Shown here: piece by piece, positions 38,073 through 50,441 of the stretch
Numbering within the stretch: position 1 is the first letter of the stretch
How the letters are laid out: each line of letters opens with the position of its first letter
Assembly (NCBI RefSeq): GCF_009730915.1
Contig: NC_052495.1
Location: 248,001-312,000 of the forward strand
Length of the DNA: 64,000 nt
Origin: Dioscorea cayenensis subsp. rotundata
Taxonomy: Eukaryota > Streptophyta > Magnoliopsida > Dioscoreales > Dioscoreaceae
Direction of reading: 5' to 3'
The notes under the pieces: generated by a model
Databases searched by the model: none
Seen by the model: the letters and a program-made list of their open reading frames with translations, nothing else
Told to the model about the DNA's origin: nothing
Program-made: the position numbers and the translations under genes

Positions 38073-39384
38073 TTCCTTCTCAAGCTGAGGAATAGCCGAA
38101 TAGATTTCTTCCATTCCTGGCTTGAATACAAGATCGTAGAAACTTGTACTATTAGCCTTTTTGTTATAACATCAGCTTATTGATGCTCTAATGGAACATT
38201 GGACACACTTTAATATTTCCTCCAATTTTCCTTTAATGAAACGTCTATCCATTTCAATATGCTTTGTCCTTTCTATTTTATAGGATTATGAGTTGTCATA
38301 ATAGGCCTTCATATGACCTTACCATTTGTTTCTCGAGTCATTTAGAATAATCGTCAACCATAGTAGCTTAAACAATCCTTGAGCAATAGTTCTAAAATCT
38401 GATTCTTTAGATGACCTTACCACTATATTCTACTTTTTGCTCCTCACGTTACCAGATTACCATAAAAAAAAAAAAGTACAATACCTTGTGGTTGATCTTC
38501 TATCCACCAGAAAACTTGCTTAGTCAGCGTTAGTGTAAGCTTCTATCGTAAAAGTGCCATTTCTCTTGAACAAGATTCATTTTCTCGAATTGTGCTGATG
38601 TAACACCTAGTAAGCTGCTTGAAGATGAGGTTCTCTTAGATCATGTATGAATTGATTGATCATGATCACGAATATGATGTCTGGTGACCCTGGTCTAGTG
38701 TGAGCAAGGTATATGAGTCTACTGAATAGCCTTTAATATATTCTTTTATAAACAGATGGTTCTTCTTTAGCTTCTCATAACTTATGGTTTGGATCTATTG
38801 GCTTACACTCAATCTTCCTTGTTTTAGTCAATAAATTAGTCGCATACTTTTGCTAGGATATAAAAATCCCTTATGTAGAATATGCCACCTAAATACCTAG
38901 AAAGCACTTCAGCCCCCTTGTTCTTTTAAGTCAAAACTCTTTTACTAGTCTCTGTTTCAATTCATGTTTCTCTCTCATTATTTCCAGTCACATGACTAGA
39001 AGAGTATTGTCACCTTGGCTTTGTTTATGCCAAGAATCCTTCATGACATTCGCAAGTCTCCTAAACAATGCATTAGGAGATTTTTGTAACCCATAAGCTT
39101 TTTTCAGCTCGCACACCTTGTTACTTGTATCTTCAAATCTTGGGAAGATATTCATATAGATTTCATCTAAGTCATCATGGAAAAAATACATTCTTAACAT
39201 CATACTATAGGAGTTACCAATTGAACTAAGTGGCCGATGACATAAGAATTTTCACTATTCATTTTTATAATTGGAGCAAAAGTCTCATGATAATCAACCC
39301 CGTAAGGCTAAGCATACCCTTTAGCCATCGACTGTGTTTTATATCTCTCAAGAGATCCATCAACCTTGTATTTCTGTGTGAAAA

Positions 39385-39804
39385 TCCACATGATATGAAG
39401 AATGGACAAGCCGGGGAGCTCGGCGTACTAGTGTTGTATCCGTGACCGACACGGATACACCATGGACATCACCAGACACGGTGTTGGATACTCATGGATG
39501 TGGCAAAAATAAAAAAAAAGACACGGCTAATACAAATGGTAATGATTTTTCTAAAATATCCATGCATATTTCTTAATTACTTCCTAATACACAAGATCCC
39601 CAAATTAATCTATAGGTAAATATATGACATACATGACATGAAAAAATATAGATTTATATTTATAATAAATACTTTATACAAATATATAATATTTTTTATA
39701 ACTGCCGGACCTGTGTCCTTGACTTTCAGAAATTACCGTGTCGCCATGTCCGTGTCGTGTTGTTCGTGTTACCATGTCCGTGTCCATGCTTCTTAGTCCA
39801 CATG
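39385..39804. mobile_element. hAT-like MITE nested in the copia reverse transcriptase
   Basis: A 404-bp insert (39393-39796) splits the reverse-transcriptase coding remnant and is bounded by an 8-bp direct repeat TCCACATG (39385-39392 and 39797-39804). Its ends are inverted repeats: GAAGAATGGACA on the left and, in reverse complement, GAAGCATGGACA on the right. Both arms are rich in GACACGG/CCGTGTC. An 8-bp TSD with short TIRs is the hAT signature. No transposase is encoded. Confidence 0.75.
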
Positions 39805-41310
39805 CAATCAACAATGTTTTTCTTTTATCAGTTTATTAGCAATCTCCGATGTTTTATTCTTTTCTAATGCACTCATCTCTGCTCTCATATTATCTCTCTA
39901 TTCCTTTTTTTCACAATGCTTAAGAAACATTGTTAGGGCATAAATAGTGTTTAAACTTACTATGAACTTTTTGTGGGCTGGTGATAGGCACTTCAGAGAC
40001 ATAGTGAGATAGTGGATAGAGTGGTCGTTTAGTGCACTATTTGGTATCTTTTTTTAAAGCAATGGGAAGGTCTAGGTCATCTATTGGATCAGTGGATGTT
40101 TCAATAGATTGTGTGTAAAGGTGGGCTAGATCTTATCATTATCTCATTCCAAGGGTCTGAATTGGATTTTTGGACCTATGTTAGCTCTAGAATGGCCTTT
40201 CTTCTTAAATACACCCGAGAGAATATTGTAACAATGTGAGTGACATTGGGTGAGCCAGGAGAAGACTCGGGTCCAGTGGTTGGATTGGGTGACTTAGATG
40301 TGATGAGCTCAAAGAACTTGGTTTATAGCATGAGGAAGAACATGAGGAATACCAAGGGTTTAAGTGGTTCAAAGGACTCATAAGTACCGTTTTCTACTAT
40401 TGAGATCCCCTCTTGAAGATGGGACTTAGAAAAAAAAAAAAAAAGATGTATTTTCAGCAAAGGTGATATATACAGAGACGTAAAATTTTCTGGATGAAGG
40501 GTTGTAACACTTGTATTCCTTTTGAGTAGACGAGTAACAAAGAGGCACATTTGATGGCTTGGGGGTCCAGCTTGCCTTTATATTGGTTGTGGACATGGAT
40601 AAAGGCAGAGCATTCAAATTCCCCAGGTGTGAGGCCATAATGGCCATTAGAGGTTTTGAAGTGAGGGATAACATCAGATTTGATTGAAATAGTGCCTACC
40701 ATTGTTTGTATTAAAGCCTTTTATTTTAACCCCAAATTGGTTTCAAACCATTAAGTGGAAGTTATATATAAAATGCTAACATCAGATTTTTGTTTAATGA
40801 AGAGCCATGTAACTTGAGTGCAATCATCAATCAAGGATATAAATCAATGAGCCCTGAAAACATTAGGTACAGTAGGACCCTGTATTCCACTATGAATTAA
40901 ATGAAAAGGATGAGAGCTTCTTTTATTGCTTATAGGAAGAAAGACACGAGGATGTTTTGCCAGCTCCGCATATATCACAATCGAATTCTGAATTATGTGA
41001 TCTTTGAAATAAATAGGGAAACATGACTTTAAACCCCTAAAAAATGGATGACCTAGGCGTAGGCGATACAGCCCAAGGGCGTTTTTATTAAGGAACTGAG
41101 AAAATATAAAGATGAATTGCTCACATTTTTTTTAGATGATTCAAGGTAGTAAGGTCGCTTTTTTCCTTAACAAGTTAAATCCTCCTCTAATCCTAGAAAA
41201 CAAAGAAGGGGGAAACAGACATTTGAGATGATGGGTGAGCATGTGAATGAAAACAAGGCTAGTTGATAATTTTGGTACATGGAGTACATTTTTAAGGATA
41301 AGGGTAGGTA

Positions 41311-41567
41311 TGAGATATATATCTCCATACCTTGCAACAGTATTTAAAGAGCCATTGTCCATGATAATTTTTTTGTTACTCGAACATGGTAGTTGTGAGA
41401 TATATATTTCTAAACCCTGCAACAGTAGTTAAAGAGCCATTGCCCACGATAGTTTTTCTGTTACTTGGACACAATAGGTGTAAAATATATGTCTCCGAAC
41501 CCTGCCACAATAGTTAAAGAGCCATTGCCCGCAACAATTTTTTTGGTAGTTGGGCATGGTAGGCATG
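41311..41567. repeat. Tandem triplication (~85 bp x 3) inside the copia remnant
   Basis: Three consecutive units start near 41311, 41396 and 41481. Each contains CC(A/G)(A/T)ACC(C/T)TGC-type sequence followed by TTAAAGAGCCATTG and a T-rich run. On the minus strand each unit repeats the segment read as NGSL(N/T)(T/I)VA. The repeated segment lies in the gag-protease region. Confidence 0.8.
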
Positions 41568-41973
41568 GAAGAGTTGAGATGTCGGAGTCATATGGTCTAT
41601 GGCACAAGAGTCTATAATCCAATAATTTGCATACTCTTTGTTCGAAGCATTCATGCAAAGAGAAAATGAAGGTTCACCTAAATGAGTCAGAACAAGCTTG
41701 TAAAGGCTTCTTCAGAGGCCCCAAGTAGCTTTTTAACTTCTCATCTGTTGAACCCCCAGTTGCAGAATTTTTCCCAGTTTTGGTACCAATGTCCTGAATA
41801 GAATTGGATTATTCAGTATTACTAGTGACGGTGGTATTAGAGGTTGACATGGTGAAGGAAGAAAATTCACATTAATTAAGGCTGGAACATGCAGGAAACA
41901 ATATTCATAGAAAGACACAAAAACACAACAATGAAGAAATCTCATAAAAAAAAAACCTAAAATTCTGGTATCT

Positions 41974-42464
41974 TGTAGTAAAATGAAGAAAAAAATATGA
42001 GACGAGAAAGAGAACTTTGAATTCTCACTTCATATGAATTGGTATCTCACAGTATTATATACTAATTTGCAAGAGGAAAAATAGGAAACTAAATTACTTC
42101 TAAACTTGGAAACTTCCTGACCAAAGCCCTCCATTTAAGAATTGGTTTTGTCCCTCTTTTTAGGGGAGTTCAAACCAAAATTTAACTAAAGTAAAAGTGG
42201 GAGAGTTAATTAGGGTCAGTCGGTTATTTCTTCAGTGGCTCCGAGGATGCCAATATTCGCACTGATTGTACGGAAATGTAAATCACTATTCAAACAACTA
42301 TTCAGAGTTCCTAGAGCTCCTTGTAAGGCTTCCTGAAATACCCAGTTGTCATACTTTATTAATTGCTCTTTGTTGTTCAAAATGAAGGGTTTCATTTTTA
42401 TAAATCTTCCTAATCTATTTAACCCATATTCCTAATCTATTTATGGCTCATTCACACCTCGACA
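41974..42464 (-). repeat. 5' LTR of the copia remnant (about 490 bp)
   Basis: Shares both ends with the left LTR but carries an extra internal segment at roughly 42180-42400. That segment is either an insertion here or a deletion in the other copy. Confidence 0.65.
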
Positions 42465-45400
42465 GATAATTATTTTTACAGTTTAAACCTTACAGTTGCA
42501 ATATTTAAATTCTCTGCTTGGTTTAACCCTCTATTTGATCCAATCCTTTGCAGGTTACATGATAAGATTGTAGTTTTCACTTGCTATTTCATATGGGGAA
42601 AGAAAGTAGATGCTCTTCTATGTTTCTGCAGATCTCACTGCCTCAGTCACAACTCTAATATTGGTACAAATCAGCCTTTTGATTATCACAGTACATGGAA
42701 GATTCATAATTATGAAACTTAGTGATATGTCGAAAACTCATATTTCCACTTTTAGGCAGTGTTGGTTTCTGTTTCCTATTTTATTATTAAGCCATTGAAA
42801 GACCATTGCGATGTGGGCAGTATTGTATTTTGGTCAATAAGATAAAGTCAATAGGTACAAGTAACTTATATGAAACGAGGTCTTCTGTTAGCACATCCAT
42901 TGGCCATGTATTGATTTGCTTGTTCAAATTGTCAGATATTCTTGTAAATTCCAATCAACTGGTGGAAATACTGGCCTTCCAATTTTTCATTTTCTCAGTT
43001 TCGTGCTCCTTGCAGAGAAAATACGCAATGGTATGCCGTCCCTTCAGCCAGAAAACAAGCAGAGGTCAGTTCCAGAAATCAGGCAGAATTAGTTCTACAG
43101 ACATGCATAATATTTTTACAGAAAGCCATAATCTTACTTTATTATTGCCCCCGTGTCGCAGGTACTGAAGATTACACAGTGGGTGTCAAATTAAAAGGAT
43201 CTTGACATAGCTAGGATGACAGAAAATGGTAAACGTATTAATTTAAGGTATAAATACTGCTAAATGCAAAATTTCTACCATTTGATATGCTTACAGCTTG
43301 AGGTTGGATTGAATACTTTCTATGTAGTTTTTCCACCTTAGCTGCCCCTTGGACTTGTTCTTGTTACAATAAGCATATGCTTGAAGACAATCAAAAGTTT
43401 TTTTTTATTTTTATTTTTTTCTTTTCATTAAACAAGACCATGCGGTTGTCATGAATTAAAAAATTAAATAGCTGTCAAATCCAAGCGTGTCATGAATCTA
43501 TTGACACTTTTGTTGTCACATAAATTTAAAACTTCTCTACAAAATTATTCTGGACGGCAGCATCCAAAGAAAAGGCTAGCAATCTATTTGCAGAACTTCT
43601 CCACAAAATTATTTAGGATCCTATGGAGCGTGCTTATTATTTTAATCACCTGACTTGAGTTGTGGTCCAGGTACCCTTGTGAACCGTCTGAGCATAAAAC
43701 CTTTCTAAATTTATAGTTGACAGTAGCCAATCTTTGAACATTATCTGTTTCAGCGCCCTTGTTGTTAATGTAGACAAACTCATGTACAGTGATAATATTG
43801 TTAATCCATTTCATGCCAGCCATTGCAATTTTGTAAAGGGTGTGATTAGTCTTTGTGCTCCTCTGACATTTTTGTGTTCTGATTGAAAGCTTGGGATGAA
43901 GTTAGTGGTTTAAAGCCTCTCTTAATATTTGCCGTCTTTTGTATTATTTGTCAACAGTGTGCATAGTGCGCTGTGCTCTAAATGAGTACCACTAGTCCCT
44001 TCTCAGCTTTTTTAAAGGATCAGCCACCGTCCATATGTTATTGTTCATATGCTTTTGTTTTTTTTAAAAAAAAAAAAAACAATGAGTGATTAGATCACTA
44101 AAATAAATAAAAATAGTGCAACACAAATCTCGTTAAAAGCAAGTGAAAATGGAACTTGTACCTAGATGAGCGTTAGAATCACTCATATGTAATTATTATT
44201 CACATTTTTATAAATGTATCTTTATTTATGATTCGAAATCACTTGTGAAAGAGTTTTAATGGAGATATGATTATCAATAGACCACTTGGTTGTTGGTTGA
44301 TAAACTCTTCTTTGAGTTGTTTTCACAAGAAAGTCGGTGGATGATTATAAACTCTTCTTTGAGTTATAATAGAAAATTAAGACCAAGAAAATTAAAACCA
44401 GTTCACATGTTCAAGATTTTACCTAGAGGATTAGTTTGGTGGTGTTAGGTGGTCGTAGTTGAACCATAAAATTACCCAAATCTTATAATAATGACATTAA
44501 AAAGAAATTAAAAAAAAATATGGTATATAGGTATGGTATTCACTATTCAACATCTAATGTGGATGACCAAAGATAATCCTATAGATTCCTTTAGAAGTCA
44601 ATAATACCATCTTTTGTGTTAAAAAAATTAAACGTGGGAAGTACATTTTAGAAAATAGAAGTTTTGGTGTAATTCAGACTTCAGTGTCAAAAGTGCATTT
44701 ATATATACCAATATTTATATATATATATATTGTTTAAATTACCATAAATAATGAATTCCTTCTTTTCCCAAGATCTAGAAAAGGACTAATTAAAGGGATG
44801 GGAACAGGATCTTGGCCTTGCTTGGAGGCATCGAACATGACTCCGACATAGCTAACTGTTGGCGGGAAGGTGAAGCGTGGCAGTTGAGAAAGTGGAATAA
44901 ATTGTGTCTCTTTTTTTTAAATTAATAATTCTTAGATAATTAATCAAATTATTCATTCATTTTAATTACAATTTTTGTAGTATTTAAGAACCCAAACAAA
45001 CCAACAAATAAAATTAAATTAAATAAAAATAGAATAGAATATTAGAATGTGGCGATGGTTGATGCTTCCCGGGTGGTTCTTGTCCCTTTGCCGAATGGCA
45101 TCTTTTTTCCATTCCTTTCTTCTTCTTTTTTTCCTCTATTTCCACCATCTCCAACTTCACATTCTTTTGTAATCTTTAGACCAACCAACCACAAGAGAAT
45201 AACTTAAAAAAATTCATTACAAAATCGAATAACTTCTCTTGAAAAATCTATCAAGATACCTTCTTTCTCTCTCTCAATCTCTCTCCATTAATACCTTTAT
45301 TGAGAATATAGCTTCTCACCTTCTTTTCTTTGGCTTCTTTCTAATATCATGACACCAAAGGAATTTCCATGAACCTTCTCCTCCTCCTCCTCCTCCTCCT

Positions 45401-45486
45401 CCCTCCTTAAAACTTAAACACCCATTTCCTTCTCTTCCTCTTTCCCTTCTTGATTTATTACTCCTTTACATATATCAAATTAAGTC
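42465..45486. other. Intergenic region upstream of the GRAS gene
   Basis: No gene recognised; short ORFs lack motifs. It contains a T-run/A-run foldback near 44057-44082 and a direct repeat of TATAAACTCTTCTTTGAGTT-like sequence at about 44299 and 44347. The last 250 bp are pyrimidine-rich with CTCCTC repeats just before the GRAS start, typical of a plant 5' leader. Confidence 0.6.
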
Positions 45487-46909
45487 ATGAAAGAAGAGTA
45501 CTTACATGGAGGAGGAGAAGAGCTTCTTCTAAGCTTAAGTTTAGGCATCAATGGCCATTGGTCCTCTTCTGATGCTGCAAAGAAAAGGAAGCGAAAAGAC
45601 GATGAGGACGACGACGATAACAATAACAACAACAATAACAACAAGGAGAATAAGATCTTCAGATTACTCCGAGTAAGAGATCAGATGTTGAAACCAAACA
45701 ACATCAAAACACATGAATTAGATGATAGCAAAGGATTGCACTTGATCCATTTGCTTCTTTTATCAGCTTCTGCCATTGACGGCAACAATGTAACCTCGGC
45801 CATCGACACGCTGACGGAGTTGTTTCAAAAGGTTTCGCTCAACGGAGACCCAATTCAACGTGTTGCAGCTTACTTCTCCGATGGTCTAGCGGCGAAGGTG
45901 TTAACGAAGAAGTCACCATTATTTAGTCCAATCATGACTACTCCAACACCGGAGGAGAAGTTCACCGCATTCACCGAGCTCTACCGTGCTTCGCCTTACT
46001 ACCAATTCGCTCATTTCACTGCTAACCAAACAATTATCGAAGCGTTCGAGCTCGAAGAGCCGAACAATTCAAGATGCTTGCATGTAATAGATTTCGATGT
46101 TTCCTACGGGTTTCAATGGCCGTCTCTGATCCAATCCCTCTCCGATAAGGCGTCTAGTGATAAACCGATCTTTCTTCGTGTCTCCGGCTTTGGCCGGAGC
46201 TTGGATGAGCTCAAAGAGACAGAGATGAGGCTAGCTAAGCTTTGCCAAAGGATGCAAGAATCTTGTTTTCGAGTTTGAGGGACTAGTCTTGAAAGGTTGT
46301 ACTAATAATCCTCCAAATATTAATGAGCTCAAGATCAAGAAGAATGCAACAGTGGTTGTGAACCTAGTGTTATATTTGAGTACATTGAAGAGCTACACTG
46401 AGATATCTGAAACACTAACAAGTATTCATAGGATGAATCCTTCTGCAGTGGTGGTTGTGGACAAAGAAGGTGGCCGGAGTTGCCGAAGCTTCTTGTCCAT
46501 ATTCATGGAATCTTTACATTACTACGCGGCGATGTTCGATTCCTTAGAGGATTGCCTTCCGGCCGAGAGCACGGAGAGGTTGAGTATAGAGAAGAACCAT
46601 CTTGGAAGAGAGATCAAGAGTTGTATAACAAATGAGGTGATGAAGAAAGAAGAAGATCATGAGATTATTAATGATAAGTTTGATACATGGAAAGGGATGA
46701 TGGAAAGCATTGGTTATGAAGGAGTTAGATTGAGTTCAAGGTCTTTAAGCCAAGCTAAGTTGTTGTTGAAGATCAAGAGCCATTGTTCATCAATGGAGCA
46801 TGGAAGTAATGGAGGGTTTCAAGTTGTGGAGAGAGATGGAGGTATGGGTATCTCTTTAGGGTGGCAAGATAGAACTCTAGTTACTGCCTCTGCATGGCGC
46901 CATGTTTAA
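45487..46909 (+). CDS. GRAS-family transcription factor, SCL26-like (one frameshift)
   Basis: GRAS proteins are plant nuclear transcription regulators. The single exon begins at ATG 45487 after a pyrimidine-rich leader. Visible parts: a basic KKRKRKDDEDDDD stretch with a poly-Asn run (~45619-45645), LHLIHLLLLSASAI (LRI region), the VHIID-type motif LHVIDFDVSYGFQWPSLIQS, then after a one-base break VVVNLVLYLSTL, SFLSIFMESLHYYAAMFDSL (PFYRE region) and the SAW end GISLGWQDRTLVTASAWRHV. This resembles the Arabidopsis SCL26 (At4g08250) group by memory. The region is 1423 nt (3n+1). An extra A at about 46237-46238 explains the premature stop at 46276-46278; without it the protein is 473 aa. No intron, as is usual for GRAS genes. 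Confidence 0.88.
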
Positions 46910-47990
46910 TTTTTCAATCTCTAATGTTACTTAATTTCTACTAACAAAGATTCTTTAGGGTTTTCATTCATGGGTTTCTTTTTTACTTCACATAATTAAT
47001 TATCTCTAATATGTTTGTAATAAACTTTACTATGTTCTTCTTCTCTTCTTTGTTTCCATACTTTTTTTGCTGCTTTTGTGACCATTATTGAATAATTTCA
47101 GCTAAATGATTTTGTTCATTTTAATTCTTTTGTTTATTGAGGCATAAATATATAAATGGATATCTTATCATCTGTAAAACTGTATTGAATATAATGATGA
47201 ACAAGAAAATTAAAATAAAATGATTTAATTTAAGAACTTAAAATGAATATTCCTTTAATAAACTCAAAACCTGAAATGACAATTATTTAGCTTAGTTAGG
47301 GAATAAAAATAAATATTTTTTTTACTACTCAACTCTCTCTCTCTCTCTCACTCCCTCTGTATATAATCAACATATGTATACTATATTTGCAGATAATTAG
47401 GCATGAAATTGATGATTTGAGATAGATCATAGAACCATGAGATTCTTGAAAAAAAAAAATTATATATTTTTTTATTTTTTATTTTAATGTGAATTTGAAG
47501 CAAAGACAACCAAATAATCCATATCATATCAGATCATCCTTAAAGCATTGGGCAGCCTGCATACTGAGTATACCCAAAGTAAATGTGGAAATGATACCGT
47601 TATATATATATATATCTTATACTCAAAGTCTCAAAGTTATTCTTTTATTGTTTCTTGTTTGTGTTTTTAAGATTCCAATATCTGTTTCTTATAATTGGAG
47701 CTTACAATGGATGTAGATGTCATCTCCTTTCTTATTAGATATTCCAATATATATTTATATATATATATATATTATACAAACAAATTATTTCTCCGGCATT
47801 TGATTAGTTATTTTCATTCTTCTCTAATCCAATTTATTATTTTTGTTTTTTAAATTTATCTATAAAAAAAATTGATGAAAATATAGATCATGCGTGTGTA
47901 TATATTGACAGCACGAACAAATCACTTCAAATATATACATTTATTTTATATTGAGAAAAAATTAAACCTTTATTTTTTCATATGAAAATT

Positions 47991-48275
47991 AAATGTTTAA
48001 CCGCTCGATTATTACCACATAATAATATTTATTTTTTCATAATTTTTTGTTGGTGTAGACTTGATAAATATTACCAAATATGATTTAATGTTTAATCGTT
48101 CGATTATTACAGCACAATAATATTTAGTTTTCATAGTTTTTGTTGGTATAGACTCGATGGGATATTACCAAATATGATTTAATGTTTGAACAGCTCTATT
48201 ATCACATAATAATATTTATTTCCATAGTTTTTGTTGGTGTAAACTCGCTGGGTGGGTATTACCAAATATGATATA
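47991..48275. repeat. Tandem repeat, ~95 bp x 3
   Basis: Three diverged units share the order ATGTTTAA/GAAC, CG(A)TTATTA, CACAATAATATTTA, TTTTTGTTGGT, TAGACT and TATTACCAAATATGATTTA. Non-coding and AT-rich. Confidence 0.8.
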
Positions 48276-49129
48276 ATAAATTTTTAAATAAGCTCTTCTC
48301 TCTTAAAAAGAAGAATTTATCTTTCCCTTTTGTTATTATTTTCTTTCATATCCAGCAAAGATTAGGAGACAAAAAGGTACAAAAGAAAAATCAATGCATA
48401 GCCGCCATAGATCAACTTGGATAATGACAACAAATATAAATAAATAAATAAATAAAAAGATAATAAAGAAAGTGTGTGCATAAAGAAAGTGTGTTTCATG
48501 CTTGTTTAATTGAAAAGGGAATAAAATTTGAGAATGAATGCATTCCCACAATTGGATTAAAAAGTTTGAACACTTTTGATTTGGTCTAAATATGTTGGCA
48601 TGTGCCATTTGTTACTTGTTCTAATTATAATTTTTTAATAAAAATCTTATTAATAATAAATTTTACTCATTCATTTAAAGAATATTTAATATAAAAATTG
48701 GTGCGTTATTGTCCAAGTCATTGATATGATCAATATCAAAAATTAATCCTTATGACCAATGACTAAAAATTATAGAATAAATAAAATGAGGCACCAAAGT
48801 ATCAAGGAATAGTTTTGTTCTCTAATATATGGATCATGGATGATGGATGAACCTTCCAATGTTTGAAGAATTTTATCTCTAACAAGAGAATAAGAATCTA
48901 TACAACATTGCTATTTTAATTAGCATCTTAATTAATTAATTAAGTCAATCTAGTGTTAAAGCTGAAATAAGTATGTTGGCATCCCCATGTCATATTCCAC
49001 CAAGACTAATTAGTATACAATTTAGAATTCCATTACAGAGTAATTAAATAAGACAAGGCCGGCTAATCTTTTGCTTAGATGCATTAACATAAATATATAT
49101 ATAGATAATATGTTTTCTGGAGACGTCTC

Positions 49130-49315
49130 CAAAAAATGAATCTAGAAACGTCCCCACAACAGTCGTTAAATCACTCATTTAATGGTTGTTGTTTCATTAC
49201 TAATCCCGGAGATTGGGTTAATGATGTTAATTCCAATGCCAGGGTTATATTTATAATAAATCAACCATTAGATGACGATCTAACGGTTATTGTGAAACGT
49301 CCCTAGATTACCGGT
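49130..49315. mobile_element. MITE-like foldback element (~185 bp)
   Basis: The left arm (about 49138-49190) contains AATCTAG, ACGT, CGTTAAATC and TAATGGTTG. The right arm (49260-49312), read in reverse complement, presents AATCTAGGGACGT, CCGTTAGATC and TAATGGTTG in the same order, so the block forms a long imperfect hairpin. A separate perfect palindrome GGAGACGTCTCC lies just left (49119-49130). No TSD identified. Confidence 0.65.
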
Positions 49316-50441
49316 TCCATATATATATATATATATATATATATCTTTTGGCAACTAGCATTAACTAAATAGGAGATTGAAGTAAGAGATTGGCGATTCA
49401 TGCTTGGTGGAATAGTAGTATATTCATAGTTGGACTTCTCACTTGGCTTTCTATTCAAGGGAATGGATCAAAGCATCTTATTAATCCTTGTTAGGTGAGA
49501 CTCACAAACAAAGAGCATCATGAAACACATATAAAAATATATATAGTCATACTAAGAGATGCACACAGCTCAAGGATTGAATATTATCTTAGTCTATAGC
49601 AGTTGTCACATTCATAATTCACCCACCAACCTGAGAAAACATATATATATATATATTTGGTTGTATTGATTCCATTGCAATTGAAAGAGTAATCACTCCT
49701 ACTTTGGTCTTCCATGGATAAAGTCAATAAGAGAAAGCAATGTAGGAGAAGTTTAAGGGAATAAGAAATCAAACCATGAGGTAAGGAATGTTGTTTGTTG
49801 TATCCAAATTCCAACAATCCCCATCAAGGTTAGCTAGCAACCTAGCTTGAATGAGAGACTTCCCAGCAATTTCTATTGAACACCTGCTGTAATTAAAGGA
49901 AAGCAATAAGAAGGTGAGGTTAAAGGATGAGTATATATATATATATATATATGAATATAAAAAGCACCTGCAGATCTCATCTCTATTGGAATTCCACAAG
50001 TAATGCAGAAAATAAAGCAGTTCACTTCACAAATTAATATCCGTAAAAATAAGTAGTCCTGAAATTCACAGCAAAGCCTAAGTCTATGACTTCCACTTTG
50101 AACTAATACCTTTCCAGATCTACATCCAAAATCAGTTTGAAATAGTAACACTATAAGATAACAACCATGATGGACCGAGACAAGGAACTATAGATAGCAG
50201 TAAAAGAAGCTCTTAAACATTGTGCGTAATTTCTGCAGAATGTTTCTACAGATTAAATGTCAGGACCTCAAAATATGCATCAGAAGTCTACTGGTTGCTA
50301 CAATGAAGCATCTACGGAGTGGAAGAATCCATATATTGTGTCGGTGCATAGAGATTTCGAAGAATAGGCATCCAGTTCCTTCTATGAGAAAGGAAAGGAG
50401 GTGGAATAACAAGGAATGTCACTTTATGCCGAGTAAGCTTC

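Larger units (their letters stand above)
37793..42464 (-). mobile_element. Degenerate Ty1/copia LTR retrotransposon, with nested MITE
   Basis: Read on the minus strand, an LTR at 42464-41974 is followed by remnants in copia order. These are a gag-protease region with large losses and an internal triplication (41311-41567), integrase C-terminal similarity (CSAFIHVHNQYKGKLDP, around 40.6 kb), reverse transcriptase (KYKVDGSLERYK near 39.3 kb; YGLQKSPNALFRRL near 39.0 kb), an RNase H-region stretch (YLAHTRPGSPDI near 38.7 kb), a purine-rich GAGAAGGAA and the second LTR (38072-37793). Frames are broken by stops and indels, so the element is dead. The LTRs are very unequal (about 280 and 490 bp) and no matching TSD was found, so the exact ends are provisional. 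Confidence 0.85.
46910..50441. other. Intergenic region GRAS / CCDC47-like
   Basis: No gene recognised. It holds a CT-rich tract (about 47333-47350), a ~95-bp tandem repeat (47991-48275), a foldback element (about 49130-49315) and several AT microsatellites (near 47751-47772, 49319-49344, 49641-49658, 49930-49952). The last few hundred bases before 50442 should include the 3' UTR of the minus-strand CCDC47-like gene. Confidence 0.6.

Noticed and set aside
47700-50000. Multiple AT-repeat tracts considered as a matrix attachment region
   Set aside because: Simple AT microsatellites occur throughout the window; nothing distinguishes this stretch.
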